From assembly GCF_020889685.1 (NCBI RefSeq), contig NZ_JACMYO010000086.1, positions 1-34,042 of the forward strand: 34,042 nucleotides of DNA, given 5' to 3'. The notes beneath the pieces are model-generated. The model searched no databases and was not told where the DNA came from. It saw only the letters and a list, made by a program, of their open reading frames with translations. This DNA is from Bradyrhizobium oropedii. Lineage in GTDB: Bacteria > Pseudomonadota > Alphaproteobacteria > Rhizobiales > Xanthobacteraceae. The position numbers were made by a program, and so were the translations under genes. Below are positions 1-6,733 of this stretch, one piece after another (position 1 is the stretch's first letter; every line of letters starts with the position of its first letter).

Positions 1-867
1 GCCACATCAACCGCCGTTGACGTGCGAGCAGTGAGCGGGACTTCCTGAAGAGCCTTTAAAACGCATTTGGACGCTAACCTGTTGCAGGAAGTGTCTCACC
101 GTAACGGTTGCTGAGCCGGCACCCGGCGGACAGTGGTGTGGAACATTAAAAATGGCTGGAAGAACTATGAAAATCGCCTCGATGTTTCACCGTTCCATTG
201 ACTGACTCGAAACAGCCTTTTGGATTCGAACGCCGCCAAGCATTTGCACTTCAGTGACCAACAGCATTGGTACGGTAATAGCGCTGCTCCACACTTGCTG
301 CGCCTCTGGTTCATGCAGGCCGGCCTGCGCTAATCGAGAGTGGGGGCTCACCGAGCTACCGCCTTCTGCGAAGCTCGTCTCACGAACACGGCCGTTATGC
401 ATCATGAAGCGTGGAATCCGACCGTAGTTTTTCATCCGACAATCAGAACGCTCAACAAAAACAAGTCGGTGGGGAGGAGCGGTGATCCGCATCCGCATAC
501 TTACTCGCAAGAAGGAATCGAGCGTTCTGAATTTTTTGAACAACGAGAGCGCCATATAGGCAGCTGCTCGGATTTGGGGCGGCAGCTATCGACCACTCAA
601 TACCGTGAATCAGTGTCGTTTGGTCGCCTACCATCGCGGTCGATTTGCCGGCGGTCGGACAAACGGCGCGCTCAACCTCGATGCGCTTAGGCCTCGCCGC
701 CTGAAGCGGCGGAGGCATATATTTATATATGCAGCTGTGCTGTGCTGTTGTGCGGTGAACAAGTTCAATGGTTTTTAGGGGGCACCTGTGCACCTGTGCA
801 CCTTCGGCGCTACAGCTGCGCACTAGCAACTTCAATGGCTTACCAAGTGCACCTGCGCACCTGCGCA
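1..867. other. Region without a convincing gene at the left edge of the element
   Basis: This stretch lies downstream of the helicase gene and reaches the window edge. Open frames exist on the minus strand (187-555 and 452-868) and plus strand (340-690). They overlap one another, have no clear ribosome-binding site, and their translations show no domain I recognise, so none is called. What can be seen is a GC-rich hairpin (691-716) followed by an AT-rich hairpin (715-732), and two clusters of an 8-base direct repeat near 781-803 and 847-868. It may hold a decayed gene or the noncoding tail of the helicase operon. No copy of the tRNA-Ser 3' end is seen here, so the distal attachment site is probably outside the window. 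Confidence 0.4.
691..732. repeat. Two adjacent inverted repeats (GC-rich then AT-rich hairpin)
   Basis: GCCTCGCCGC pairs with GCGGCGGAGGC around a five-base loop (691-716, one bulged base). It is followed at once by GCATATA-TTTA-TATATGC (715-732), a perfect 7-bp stem. They lie about 140 bases past the stop of the minus-strand helicase gene. Neither has the T-run of a classical intrinsic terminator in the minus direction, so a terminator role is only possible. Confidence 0.4.
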
Positions 868-868
868 T
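781..868. repeat. Two clusters of 8-bp direct repeats (GTGCACCT type)
   Basis: The unit CACCTGTG/GTGCACCT recurs in tandem at about 782-802, and a variant GTGCACCT-GCGCACCT-GCGCA recurs at about 847-867, ending at the stop codon of the helicase gene. The exact 8-base period in both places argues against chance. Tandem short repeats next to a RepA-like helicase gene can be protein-binding iterons, but no binding protein is shown. Confidence 0.4.
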
Positions 869-2106
869 CAGTCCAACGTCCCGGTGACTTCGAAACCAGC
901 GGGACGTTTTCGGGTAATGCGTGGGCGCAACGTGATGACGTTCAGCCTAGCCCATTCATTGATCAGGGCTGTTACCTCTGTAGGCTTGATCCGATAGGCT
1001 CTGGACAGATTATACGCTGCATGACGGCCTTCCGGTCTACACTGCGCAGTGAGCGCCCACGGCTTGCCGGCTTCCCACGCGGCTCTAAGATCAGCAAGCA
1101 TCCTGCGGGCCATAGCTTTATCGATGGCAGCACCCTCCGCCTCCTTTCTAAAGCGTCCTTTGGAATAGACCACGGTCATCGGCGCCGGCGCTTCGCCACT
1201 TCGTAGTTCGAAGTGAATTTTGCGCGTCTTCGTCTCTTCGTTCGGCCGGGAGATTACGATGCAGCTGTCATAGTAGCCGCGTAGTGCCCCTGAACCTCGG
1301 ATAGTCGAAAACGGGTCGCGAGCAAGCTCGTCTGCAGATCGCTTGGCCGAATGGTGCACAAGTACGATAACCGCCATCGGATTAACGTCCTGGCGGATCT
1401 TCTCCAACCGAGTAGTAAGGAAGCGGAGCAGTTGCGCGCTCTGATTCTCATCGTCTCCGTCAAATACGTTGGCGAGTGGATCGATCGCGATGACGTCAGG
1501 CATTTTTCCGTCAGGGAAGCTAGCTCTGATCGTTTTGACGGTCTTTTTAACGCCGCCGTCGTCGAGAAGCATTCGGAAGCGTTCTGAGATCACTAGGTTC
1601 TGGCCGAGCAGTTGGCGGTCAGCGTTCGTGAGGTCCTCGAATTCACGCGCTCGCTTGCGCAGGAGCTTGCGGTTCATCTCCGCCTGCAACCAGAATACCC
1701 TTAACGGTTGCGACACGGTGAAAGTTTCCAGCAGGAAGGGCGCGCCAAGCGCGCACGATACGAGCATTTCCTGAAGCAGCAAAGATTTCTGCGCCTTTGG
1801 CGGGCCTGCGATTAATACAAGCTGGCCGGGGCCAGCAAAATTGGGCTCGATGTAGTCCGGCTCTTCGACGACATTCTCCTCGAGCAATGTCAGAAAGCTG
1901 ACGGTATTGATCGTGGTGTCTGTGATCTGATGTGCTTGTCTTGCGAGGCGATCCTGATCAACTTCTCGGCTGCTTCCGACTGCCCAGCTAGGAGAGGGGG
2001 TATGGGGGAAAACTTCTGCAATCGGCGGCTCGCTTTCTCGGCTCGGAACATAGCGTTCGATCGTCACGACTTCGCCAGCGCGCGGCGTGGGTGCTGGAAT
2101 CTTCAT
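868..2106 (-). CDS. RepA-like AAA/RecA-fold hexameric helicase of the integrated element
   Basis: A 412-residue P-loop ATPase of the RecA/RepA type found beside primases in plasmids, prophages and genomic islands. Such proteins unwind DNA at the element's own origin. The Walker A motif is at about 101-108 (GPPKAQKS, Gln in the place of the usual third Gly), Walker B is at about 204-208 (DVIAID), and VLVHHSAKR follows at about 247-255 and RGSGALRG at about 269-276, both typical of this family. A longer frame begins at 2181, but the ATG at 2106 is preferred because it overlaps the stop of the upstream primase as ATGA (2103-2106), which implies translational coupling. Family assignment is firm; a role in replicating or excising the element is inferred from context. 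Confidence 0.85.
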   Translation of the reverse strand: MKIPAPTPRAGEVVTIERYVPSRESEPPIAEVFPHTPSPSWAVGSSREVDQDRLARQAHQITDTTINTVSFLTLLEENVVEEPDYIEPNFAGPGQLVLIAGPPKAQKSLLLQEMLVSCALGAPFLLETFTVSQPLRVFWLQAEMNRKLLRKRAREFEDLTNADRQLLGQNLVISERFRMLLDDGGVKKTVKTIRASFPDGKMPDVIAIDPLANVFDGDDENQSAQLLRFLTTRLEKIRQDVNPMAVIVLVHHSAKRSADELARDPFSTIRGSGALRGYYDSCIVISRPNEETKTRKIHFELRSGEAPAPMTVVYSKGRFRKEAEGAAIDKAMARRMLADLRAAWEAGKPWALTAQCRPEGRHAAYNLSRAYRIKPTEVTALINEWARLNVITLRPRITRKRPAGFEVTGTLD

Positions 2107-2960
2107 ACGCGCAACGCGTCGTTCATGTCGCCGACCAGGCGCGGCGTAGCGACGAACACGTCGCGACCAGCTGCAGTCCATCGATCTCCGCAGTTCTGGA
2201 TGGCTCTCGCGTTCGCGCCGCGATCATCCGTTTCGGCAAGGATGGTCAGCGCATCGATCCCAGGAAGCAATGGAAACGAGCCTATGGCGCCGGCCGAACC
2301 GAGCGCCCAAACCGGCCGAAAACCCAAGGCGCGACCTGCCAAGCCGGTTTCAAGACCCTCGCAGATCGTCAATCCATATTCCACATCTTGGTTGCCGTCT
2401 ATTTTGATCGCGGCGCCGGCGGCTGGTCCAAGCATCCGGCGGTCGAGCTTACGTCCGTCGTCAGACAACAGAGTCCGATGCACTGCCACTAGCCGATCAT
2501 TGACGACCGATCGAAACGCCGCAATCATTGCGAGACGGCGTTCAAGGATGCCATCCTGGCCGCGCCAAGGGCAAGCATCGTGAAAGCGAATGGCGCGTGG
2601 CGCGATATCATCCGATAACATAAGCCCGCGGCTCGCGAGATAACGCTCGGCAATAGTTCCGCGTAGGTCAACGCCTTCCTGCCATAGCGCCCGCGCAGCT
2701 TCGCCGTAGTTGCCTGAAGGAGATAATCGCTGTCCCGGTCGGCGGTCAGCATGACTGCCCAAACGCTGAAGCACGTGAGCCCGACACACTCGCCAGTCGT
2801 CGCCGGCGTGACTGAACACTATGAAGCCGTCGGGCGCTGCCGCCGATGGCTTCACGCTAAGCGAGCGATCGCGCGACGAGTGCCCAGGTCCAGGACAAAT
2901 AACAGATGCACCCGCTACTTCCCCACCCAGCGCTCGCGCCAATCCCCGGAGCGCGCTCAT
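2103..2960 (-). CDS. Toprim-domain primase of the integrated element
   Basis: A 285-residue primase-like protein. The N-terminus has a zinc-ribbon-like pattern (Cys22, His27, then His51, Cys59, His62) resembling CHC2-type primase fingers. The C-terminal half is a Toprim domain: the catalytic Glu region CEGLETGLAG at about 200-209, then LAETDDRGAN at about 241-250 with the acidic pair D245/D246 that binds metal. These proteins make RNA primers for phage or island replication, often with a RepA-type helicase, and here the helicase gene follows with a 4-base overlap. The ATG at 2960 has a GAGGA ribosome-binding site about 7 bases upstream. At 285 residues it is short for a full primase, so it probably works as a complex with the helicase (inference). 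Confidence 0.85.
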   Translation of the reverse strand: MSALRGLARALGGEVAGASVICPGPGHSSRDRSLSVKPSAAAPDGFIVFSHAGDDWRVCRAHVLQRLGSHADRRPGQRLSPSGNYGEAARALWQEGVDLRGTIAERYLASRGLMLSDDIAPRAIRFHDACPWRGQDGILERRLAMIAAFRSVVNDRLVAVHRTLLSDDGRKLDRRMLGPAAGAAIKIDGNQDVEYGLTICEGLETGLAGRALGFRPVWALGSAGAIGSFPLLPGIDALTILAETDDRGANARAIQNCGDRWTAAGRDVFVATPRLVGDMNDALRV

Positions 2961-3074
2961 TTGCGGTCCTCGCTGGTGACGGCGTTCTCGAGATTGGACG
3001 ACGATCGGGCACCAATCGCGAGATCTCTCCTTATCGGATTACATGCCTGTGATGCGAGGCAGGCGTCTTTTCGA

Positions 3075-3308
3075 TCAGGCAGCCCGACCATCGCGACGCG
3101 TTTCCTCTTCGGCGAGCCGCCGCTCGATGTAGTCGTGGATCGATGACCAAATGATCTTGCGGGAGCTGCCTTCGACGTACGACTGGATCTGCCCGCTATT
3201 GATTAGCTCGTACGTCTTCGCGCGACCAATCTTGAGCGCGGCCATAGTCTCGCTCACTGTGGCAACTAATGCGCCGCGTGAACTTTGCGTGTCCTTTGTT
3301 TGTTGCAT
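3075..3308 (-). CDS. AlpA/excisionase-type helix-turn-helix regulator
   Basis: A 77-residue winged-helix protein of the MerR-like excisionase/AlpA group. The core VSETMAALKIGRAKTYELIN, then SGQIQSYVEG and a C-terminal helix, is the classic fold in which the HTH is followed by a short wing. Such proteins act as recombination directionality factors or switch on integrase and replication genes in P4-like elements. A longer frame starts at 3410, but the ATG at 3308 is chosen because it has a GGAGAG ribosome-binding site just upstream and the domain begins soon after it. It is the first gene of the minus-strand primase-helicase set; 114 bases separate it from the primase. The G-rich repeat cluster about 115-180 bases upstream is a natural candidate for its binding site (inference). 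Confidence 0.8.
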   Translation of the reverse strand: MQQTKDTQSSRGALVATVSETMAALKIGRAKTYELINSGQIQSYVEGSSRKIIWSSIHDYIERRLAEEETRRDGRAA

Positions 3309-3423
3309 CGAATCTCTCCGCACGTTTCTGACGGTTCGACAGAACAACGAGGAATACATTCCTGCAACAAGCAAGGTGCGTTCATGCACCGAAATGTGGT
3401 GCGCGTACAAAGATGCAACTATA

Positions 3424-3488
3424 GGTGGGGAACCGGGCGGGGACCGGGGAGAGCTTGGTGGAGTACTGGTGGGGGACTGGTGGGGAAC
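3424..3488. repeat. Iteron-like array: G-rich decamers spaced 10-12 bp
   Basis: Decamers close to GGTGGGGAAC start at 3424, 3436, 3446 (weak), 3457, 3468 and 3479. The copies at 3424 and 3479 are identical (GGTGGGGAAC), 3468 is GGTGGGGGAC and 3457 is GGTGGAGTAC. The near-11-bp spacing would place every copy on the same face of the helix. The array lies upstream of the AlpA-like gene. It could be the element's replication origin, an operator, or arm sites for integrase/excisionase; related motifs occur on both sides of the tRNA. Confidence 0.6.
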
Positions 3489-3949
3489 GAGCAGCGATCA
3501 CAGCATAGTCTTGGACCGTCTTACGATCCGCATACCGAGATTCTTTCCGCCATCGGCTGAATATCCCATCCTCTGAACGGCATTTATTGTAGCGCTTTCC
3601 TCTAATCGGGGTGAAAGCCACGGTCGAAACCTACGGCCGAACGCAATTAAACGGCGTTGTAGTGGGAAATCTCGCGGAAGGATGAGTCTCGGATCGGGGT
3701 GAGCTGGCGGGCATCTACGAGGAGTCCCGCTGATGCTGAGACAGTCGACCTAAGGTGCGACGGCGACACTATCGCCTCTGGAGCCGCGATGGCGGCGTGG
3801 CCCTAGGCTAACCTGATTGTCAGAAGCTAGCAGTGTCTGCCGCAAGATGCGGTTTGCATGAGCAATGGCGCAACGGCTTCCCTATATTGGGTACGTCGAG
3901 TGCGAGCCGCGCTTTGTTCAAGCTGCCTCATTGCTCAATCGGAGCTTTC
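3489..3949. other. Intergenic region between divergent element genes
   Basis: This stretch of about 460 bases separates the G-rich array from the small gene at 3950. Open frames here are short, overlap on both strands and match nothing I recognise. It likely carries the promoter of the plus-strand gene, but I see no clear -35/-10 pair. Confidence 0.4.
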
Positions 3950-4303
3950 ATGAATTTCCCGGATTTCGACAAGTCGTTCGATCCCAACCTATTTTTCATG
4001 GAGCGATGGGCGCAGGTCCCGGAGCCGATCCGAAAGAGCGTCGAGCAATATGTGGCAGCTCGTCTGCCGGACGATATCCTTGCAAAGCTCGACGACCTGC
4101 ACGCCAGAGGTCTTCCCATCGACTCTGATCCGGCGTTTTTCCATTTTGGCGGCGGCCTGGTTGTCCGAAACCTTTGCCGAGAACAGCTCAGTGACCAGGA
4201 GCTTGCAAAGTATTGTCCCTTTTGCGGCGATTGGGACGACTTCTATGTCGCTGTGCTCGCCGCCATAAGTGCAATGCGTGACCAGCGAAATGATCCGGCG
4301 TAG
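3950..4303 (+). CDS. Small soluble protein, possibly DUF6794-like
   Basis: A 117-residue acidic protein without signal peptide or membrane segment. The ATG at 3950 is preferred over an upstream in-frame ATG at 3833 because it has a GGAG ribosome-binding site six bases ahead. The middle reads LPDDILAKLDDL, then FFHFGGGLVVRNLC. This recalls the His-Phe-Gly-x-Gly-x-x-(I/V)-Arg-Asn signature of small DUF6794-type proteins, but the later part (CPFCGDWDD) differs, so the link is tentative. Genes of this sort often sit as accessory cargo in integrative elements and near toxin or immunity genes. It converges with the next gene on the minus strand. Function unknown. Confidence 0.6.
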   Translation: MNFPDFDKSFDPNLFFMERWAQVPEPIRKSVEQYVAARLPDDILAKLDDLHARGLPIDSDPAFFHFGGGLVVRNLCREQLSDQELAKYCPFCGDWDDFYVAVLAAISAMRDQRNDPA

Positions 4304-4387
4304 TCGTGCCTACCTCATCGAAAGTCGGGCAAGGCTAGCTGCGCCATTAAAACGGGATCTTCGTTCACGAGCGCGTACTCGAATTTC

Positions 4388-4906
4388 TCAGTCTTTAGAA
4401 TCCAAGAAGGCCATCTCGTATAAGAACCGATGAATGGAACGGGCCGGCGGATCATGAGGTACGTGGTCTGGCCCCAGGAAACCAGCCATCGATCGCATCG
4501 AATCTGCAAATCCCTGAGTCTGAATTGCTGAAAGACGATCGAGGTCGGCAGTGCACGACCATCCCTCACAAACGTCAGCAAGGCGGATCATCTCGACGCT
4601 CGAAAGCGTTCCCAGCAATCCTCCACCGGGCACAGCGTAATAGCCTCGCAAAGCCTCTACTTCGACCGGTGTTATGTCGCGTGCCAATTGAACCTTGCGA
4701 TCGGTCCACCTTCGAAGATCGTCTGGCAATTGCCACCGGCGTCGCTCACGCTCAGAATTTGTCTCGTGAACCGCGGATTGCCTAACGTATTGCAGCAAGG
4801 CAATCAGCTTGTCCCGCTGCTCCGCATCCACTGCCAAAATCAGCTGCCGAGTGAGTTCTACGAATTTGCGTGCGCAGAGCGCGATGTAGTAGTTTGGGTC
4901 GCGCAT
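4388..4906 (-). CDS. Hypothetical protein of the element, no family recognised
   Basis: A 172-residue protein, mostly helical by appearance, with no signal peptide or membrane helix. The N-terminus MRDPNYYIALCARKFVELTR leads into charged helices (AEQRDKLIALLQYVRQ, NSERERRRWQLPDDLRRW). The ATG at 4906 is chosen over the one at 4918 because GGGAG lies seven bases upstream; the 4918 codon itself falls inside that ribosome-binding site. It sits between the integrase gene (about 65 bases, same strand) and the convergent small gene, so it may be expressed with neither. No catalytic motif is visible. It is probably cargo of the integrated element; I do not recognise the family. Confidence 0.55.
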   Translation of the reverse strand: MRDPNYYIALCARKFVELTRQLILAVDAEQRDKLIALLQYVRQSAVHETNSERERRRWQLPDDLRRWTDRKVQLARDITPVEVEALRGYYAVPGGGLLGTLSSVEMIRLADVCEGWSCTADLDRLSAIQTQGFADSMRSMAGFLGPDHVPHDPPARSIHRFLYEMAFLDSKD

Positions 4907-4971
4907 ATGGTCTCCCATCCATTGCGGCGCGAAGATTATTTCGGCGGTCGACGCCGCATCTAACGAAAAGT

Positions 4972-6204
4972 CTAGCCACGCGCCAAGCGCGTTACATTCC
5001 CTGGCGCAAGGAGGAGTTCAGCCCAATCGTGCATAAGAGTACGACGCTTTTCCAACTTAGCCCCACGCTGGTAGGCGGCGGTCGTTTCAGATTTGTATTT
5101 GTGGGCCAGCGCAGCCTCTCGAACGCCGTCGGGATAATCTGTGCATTCCTCGGCCCAAGTCGCAAAAGTCGCTCGGAAGCCATGGACAGTGACGTGCCCG
5201 TAGCCCATCCGATCGAGTACCGCGAGCATCGCGTTCTCAGAAAACTCGTGGCCGTCCGGGTTGGTGAAGATTAGTTCACTCTGCTGGCCTTTGCTTAGCT
5301 CGTCGAGCACATCTAGCGCGGGCTGCGAGAGCGGGACGCAGTGGTCCTGGTCCATCTTCATCCGCTCGCCGGGGATCCGCCACACCGCACCGGCCGGATA
5401 GGTCCGATCGATCTCGGACCATCGGGCGCCGAGGATTTCATTCGTGCGGCACACCGTGAAGATTAAGAAGCGCAGCGCCATCCCGGCGCGTCCCTCAGCC
5501 GCACGAAGCTCACTCATAAAGTGCGCCGCATCCGTATAGGGAAGGGCCGGGTGGTGACGAATGACACGCTTGGGCCGCTTTGGTAGCTTTTCGCGGAGCT
5601 GCTTCGTCAATTCGGCCGGATTGCGGAAATCGAGGTCGTCAATGTCGGCGTTCTTTGCGATGATAGTTTCGATCCGGCCGCGCACCCGGTTGGCGGTCTC
5701 GCGTTTGGTCAACCAGATGGGCGCGAGCAGTTCGTGGATGTGGCTCGGCTTGATGTCCGCGATGGTCAGCTTTCCGATCGTCGGATAGGCATATCGCTTA
5801 AGCGAGGAGGGCCACTGATCGCGGTGTTTTTCGCTCCACGTGGACCACAGCGCGCGGATGTAGACCTCTGCGCACTCCTCAAAGGTCGGCGCCGCGTCCT
5901 TCGCCTCCACCGCCTTCGCCTCTTGGCGAGCCTCACGGCGCTCCTGCACGATGTCTATGCCGGCCGTGTTGCGGTCCCCCTTCACACGTAGGCGAGCTGC
6001 GTCACGTGCGAGACGAGCGTTCTTAAGAGTTACATCCCTGAAGGAGCCGAGGCCATGCCATCGCTCCTTGCCGTCCTTCCAATAACGATAGGACCAGCTC
6101 TTCGCCCCGGGGCCAGTGACGATCAGGTAGAGCCCATCGCCGTCAGCATACTTTCCGGGCTTCGTTTCGCGTTCGACATCGAGCGGCCTGAGTTTTCCAG
6201 CCAC
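4972..6204 (-). CDS. int: Tyrosine recombinase (P4-type integrase) of the tRNA-Ser element
   Basis: A 410-residue site-specific recombinase that inserts and excises the element by strand exchange. Seen directly: an N-terminal DUF4102-type arm-binding domain (about 1-95, including DGDGLYLIVTGPGAKSWSYR), a core-binding region (about 105-200) and the catalytic domain (about 215-385). Catalytic residues are Arg253 in TVCRTNEI, Lys near 283, His341 and Arg344 in HGFRATFATWAEE, His368 in ALAHKY and nucleophile Tyr378 in AAYQRG, followed by the family hallmark LEKRRTLMHDWA. All key residues are present, so it looks functional. The start is a GTG at 6204 with a GGAGG ribosome-binding site. It begins about 160 bases from the 3' end of the tRNA, the usual layout for tRNA-targeting elements. 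Confidence 0.95.
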   Translation of the reverse strand: MAGKLRPLDVERETKPGKYADGDGLYLIVTGPGAKSWSYRYWKDGKERWHGLGSFRDVTLKNARLARDAARLRVKGDRNTAGIDIVQERREARQEAKAVEAKDAAPTFEECAEVYIRALWSTWSEKHRDQWPSSLKRYAYPTIGKLTIADIKPSHIHELLAPIWLTKRETANRVRGRIETIIAKNADIDDLDFRNPAELTKQLREKLPKRPKRVIRHHPALPYTDAAHFMSELRAAEGRAGMALRFLIFTVCRTNEILGARWSEIDRTYPAGAVWRIPGERMKMDQDHCVPLSQPALDVLDELSKGQQSELIFTNPDGHEFSENAMLAVLDRMGYGHVTVHGFRATFATWAEECTDYPDGVREAALAHKYKSETTAAYQRGAKLEKRRTLMHDWAELLLAPGNVTRLARG

Positions 6205-6324
6205 GTGTTCCTCCGATCAAAACCATCCTCCGAACCTACGGTCCCAAGCTACGGTTTGCGCTTCGATTGTGAGGAACGACGGCGAACTAAGGAATACAGC
6301 CTGCCGGCGAAAGCGCTGATTTTA

Positions 6325-6359
6325 CTGGGGATTCCGAACAGTGGAGAACAACGGAGAAC
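6325..6359. repeat. Tandem GGAGAAC repeats between integrase and tRNA
   Basis: GTGGAGAAC (6341-6349) and ACGGAGAAC (6351-6359) repeat at exactly 10 bp, with a weaker CTGGGGATTC at 6325. They resemble the G-rich array at 3424-3488 and lie within 10 bases of the tRNA 3' end. This is where arm-type integrase sites are expected. Role inferred. Confidence 0.45.
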
Positions 6360-6366
6360 AGTGTAC

Positions 6367-6456
6367 TGGCGGAAGGGGTGGGATTCGAACCCACGGTACC
6401 CTTGCGGGCACGCCGGTTTTCAAGACCGGTGCCTTAAACCACTCGGCCACCCTTCC
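6367..6456 (-). tRNA. tRNA-Ser (anticodon UGA)
   Basis: A class II tRNA read on the minus strand. The acceptor stem GGAAGGG (from 6456) pairs with CCCTTCC, followed by discriminator G and an encoded CCA (6369-6367). The anticodon stem-loop GGTCTTGAAAACC carries TGA in its loop. A long variable arm (GCCCGCAAGGGTAC) and the T-arm GTGGGTTCGAATCCCAC are clear. It decodes UCA serine codons. It is the attachment target of the element to its left: the integrase gene begins about 160 bases from the 3' end and the element left the tRNA intact. No second copy of the 3' end is seen in the window. Confidence 0.97.
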
Positions 6457-6520
6457 GGATCAGGGAATGTCAGGCACTTACCGTAGGGCGAGGCTGAACG
6501 CAATGCGAACAGACCGGGGT

Positions 6521-6540
6521 TTGGGGACAATGCGGGGACA
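6521..6540. repeat. GGGGACA repeat pair on the far side of the tRNA
   Basis: TTGGGGACAA (6521-6530) and TGCGGGGACA (6531-6540) repeat at about 11 bp just beyond the 5' end of the tRNA and before the integrase remnant. They resemble the G-rich motifs on the other side and may be arm sites of the second, decayed element. Confidence 0.4.
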
Positions 6541-6548
6541 GAGAACCG

Positions 6549-6675
6549 TCAGGACTTGAGAAAACCCGCCGCGAGCGCGCTGAGGGTGTTCGCAAGCCGC
6601 TCCTTGGCGTCCGCGCTCCGCTACCGTTTCGCGTAGTTCCGCAGCACCACGGCGGGGGCATCGCCGATGCGCTGG
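6549..6675 (-). pseudogene. C-terminal remnant of a second tyrosine recombinase
   Basis: Read on the minus strand from about 6675, one frame gives RIGDAPAVVLRNYAKR, a stop (TAG at 6621-6623), then RSADAKERLANTLSALAAG and a final TGA at 6549. The part before the stop matches the box II end of phage-type integrases, where the catalytic tyrosine sits in a sequence like VVLxxYAKR, and the helical tail after it is also typical. The reading frame closes with a stop near 6705, so the rest of the gene is gone. It lies on the opposite side of the tRNA from the intact integrase and is too diverged to be a duplicate of it. I read it as the scar of an older element. Confidence 0.6.
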
Positions 6676-6687
6676 GCTCCTACCTTC

Positions 6688-6721
6688 CTGACATGAGATT
6701 GTTACACGGCCTGCCTATGGT
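6688..6721 (+). promoter_or_regulatory. Candidate PHO box and -10 element ahead of the signalling operon
   Basis: CTGACAT-GAGA-TTGTTAC (6688-6705) resembles two PhoB half-sites (consensus CTGTCAT) separated by the normal 4 bases: 6 of 7 and 4 of 7 matches. TATGGT (6716-6721) lies 10 bases further on, where the -10 hexamer of a PhoB-activated promoter is expected. The transcript would start very close to the first start codon. A motif match only; not proof of phosphate control. Confidence 0.4.
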
Positions 6722-6733
6722 CCCCGCCCGACC

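Noticed and set aside
187..868. Overlapping minus-strand frames at the left edge
   Set aside because: They overlap each other, have no recognisable domain and no ribosome-binding site; kept only as a described region.
1..868. Distal attachment site (repeat of the tRNA-Ser 3' end)
   Set aside because: No copy of the tRNA 3' end was found anywhere to the left of the tRNA, so the element continues past the window.
781..868. CRISPR array
   Set aside because: The repeats are 8 bases with no spacers; not a CRISPR.
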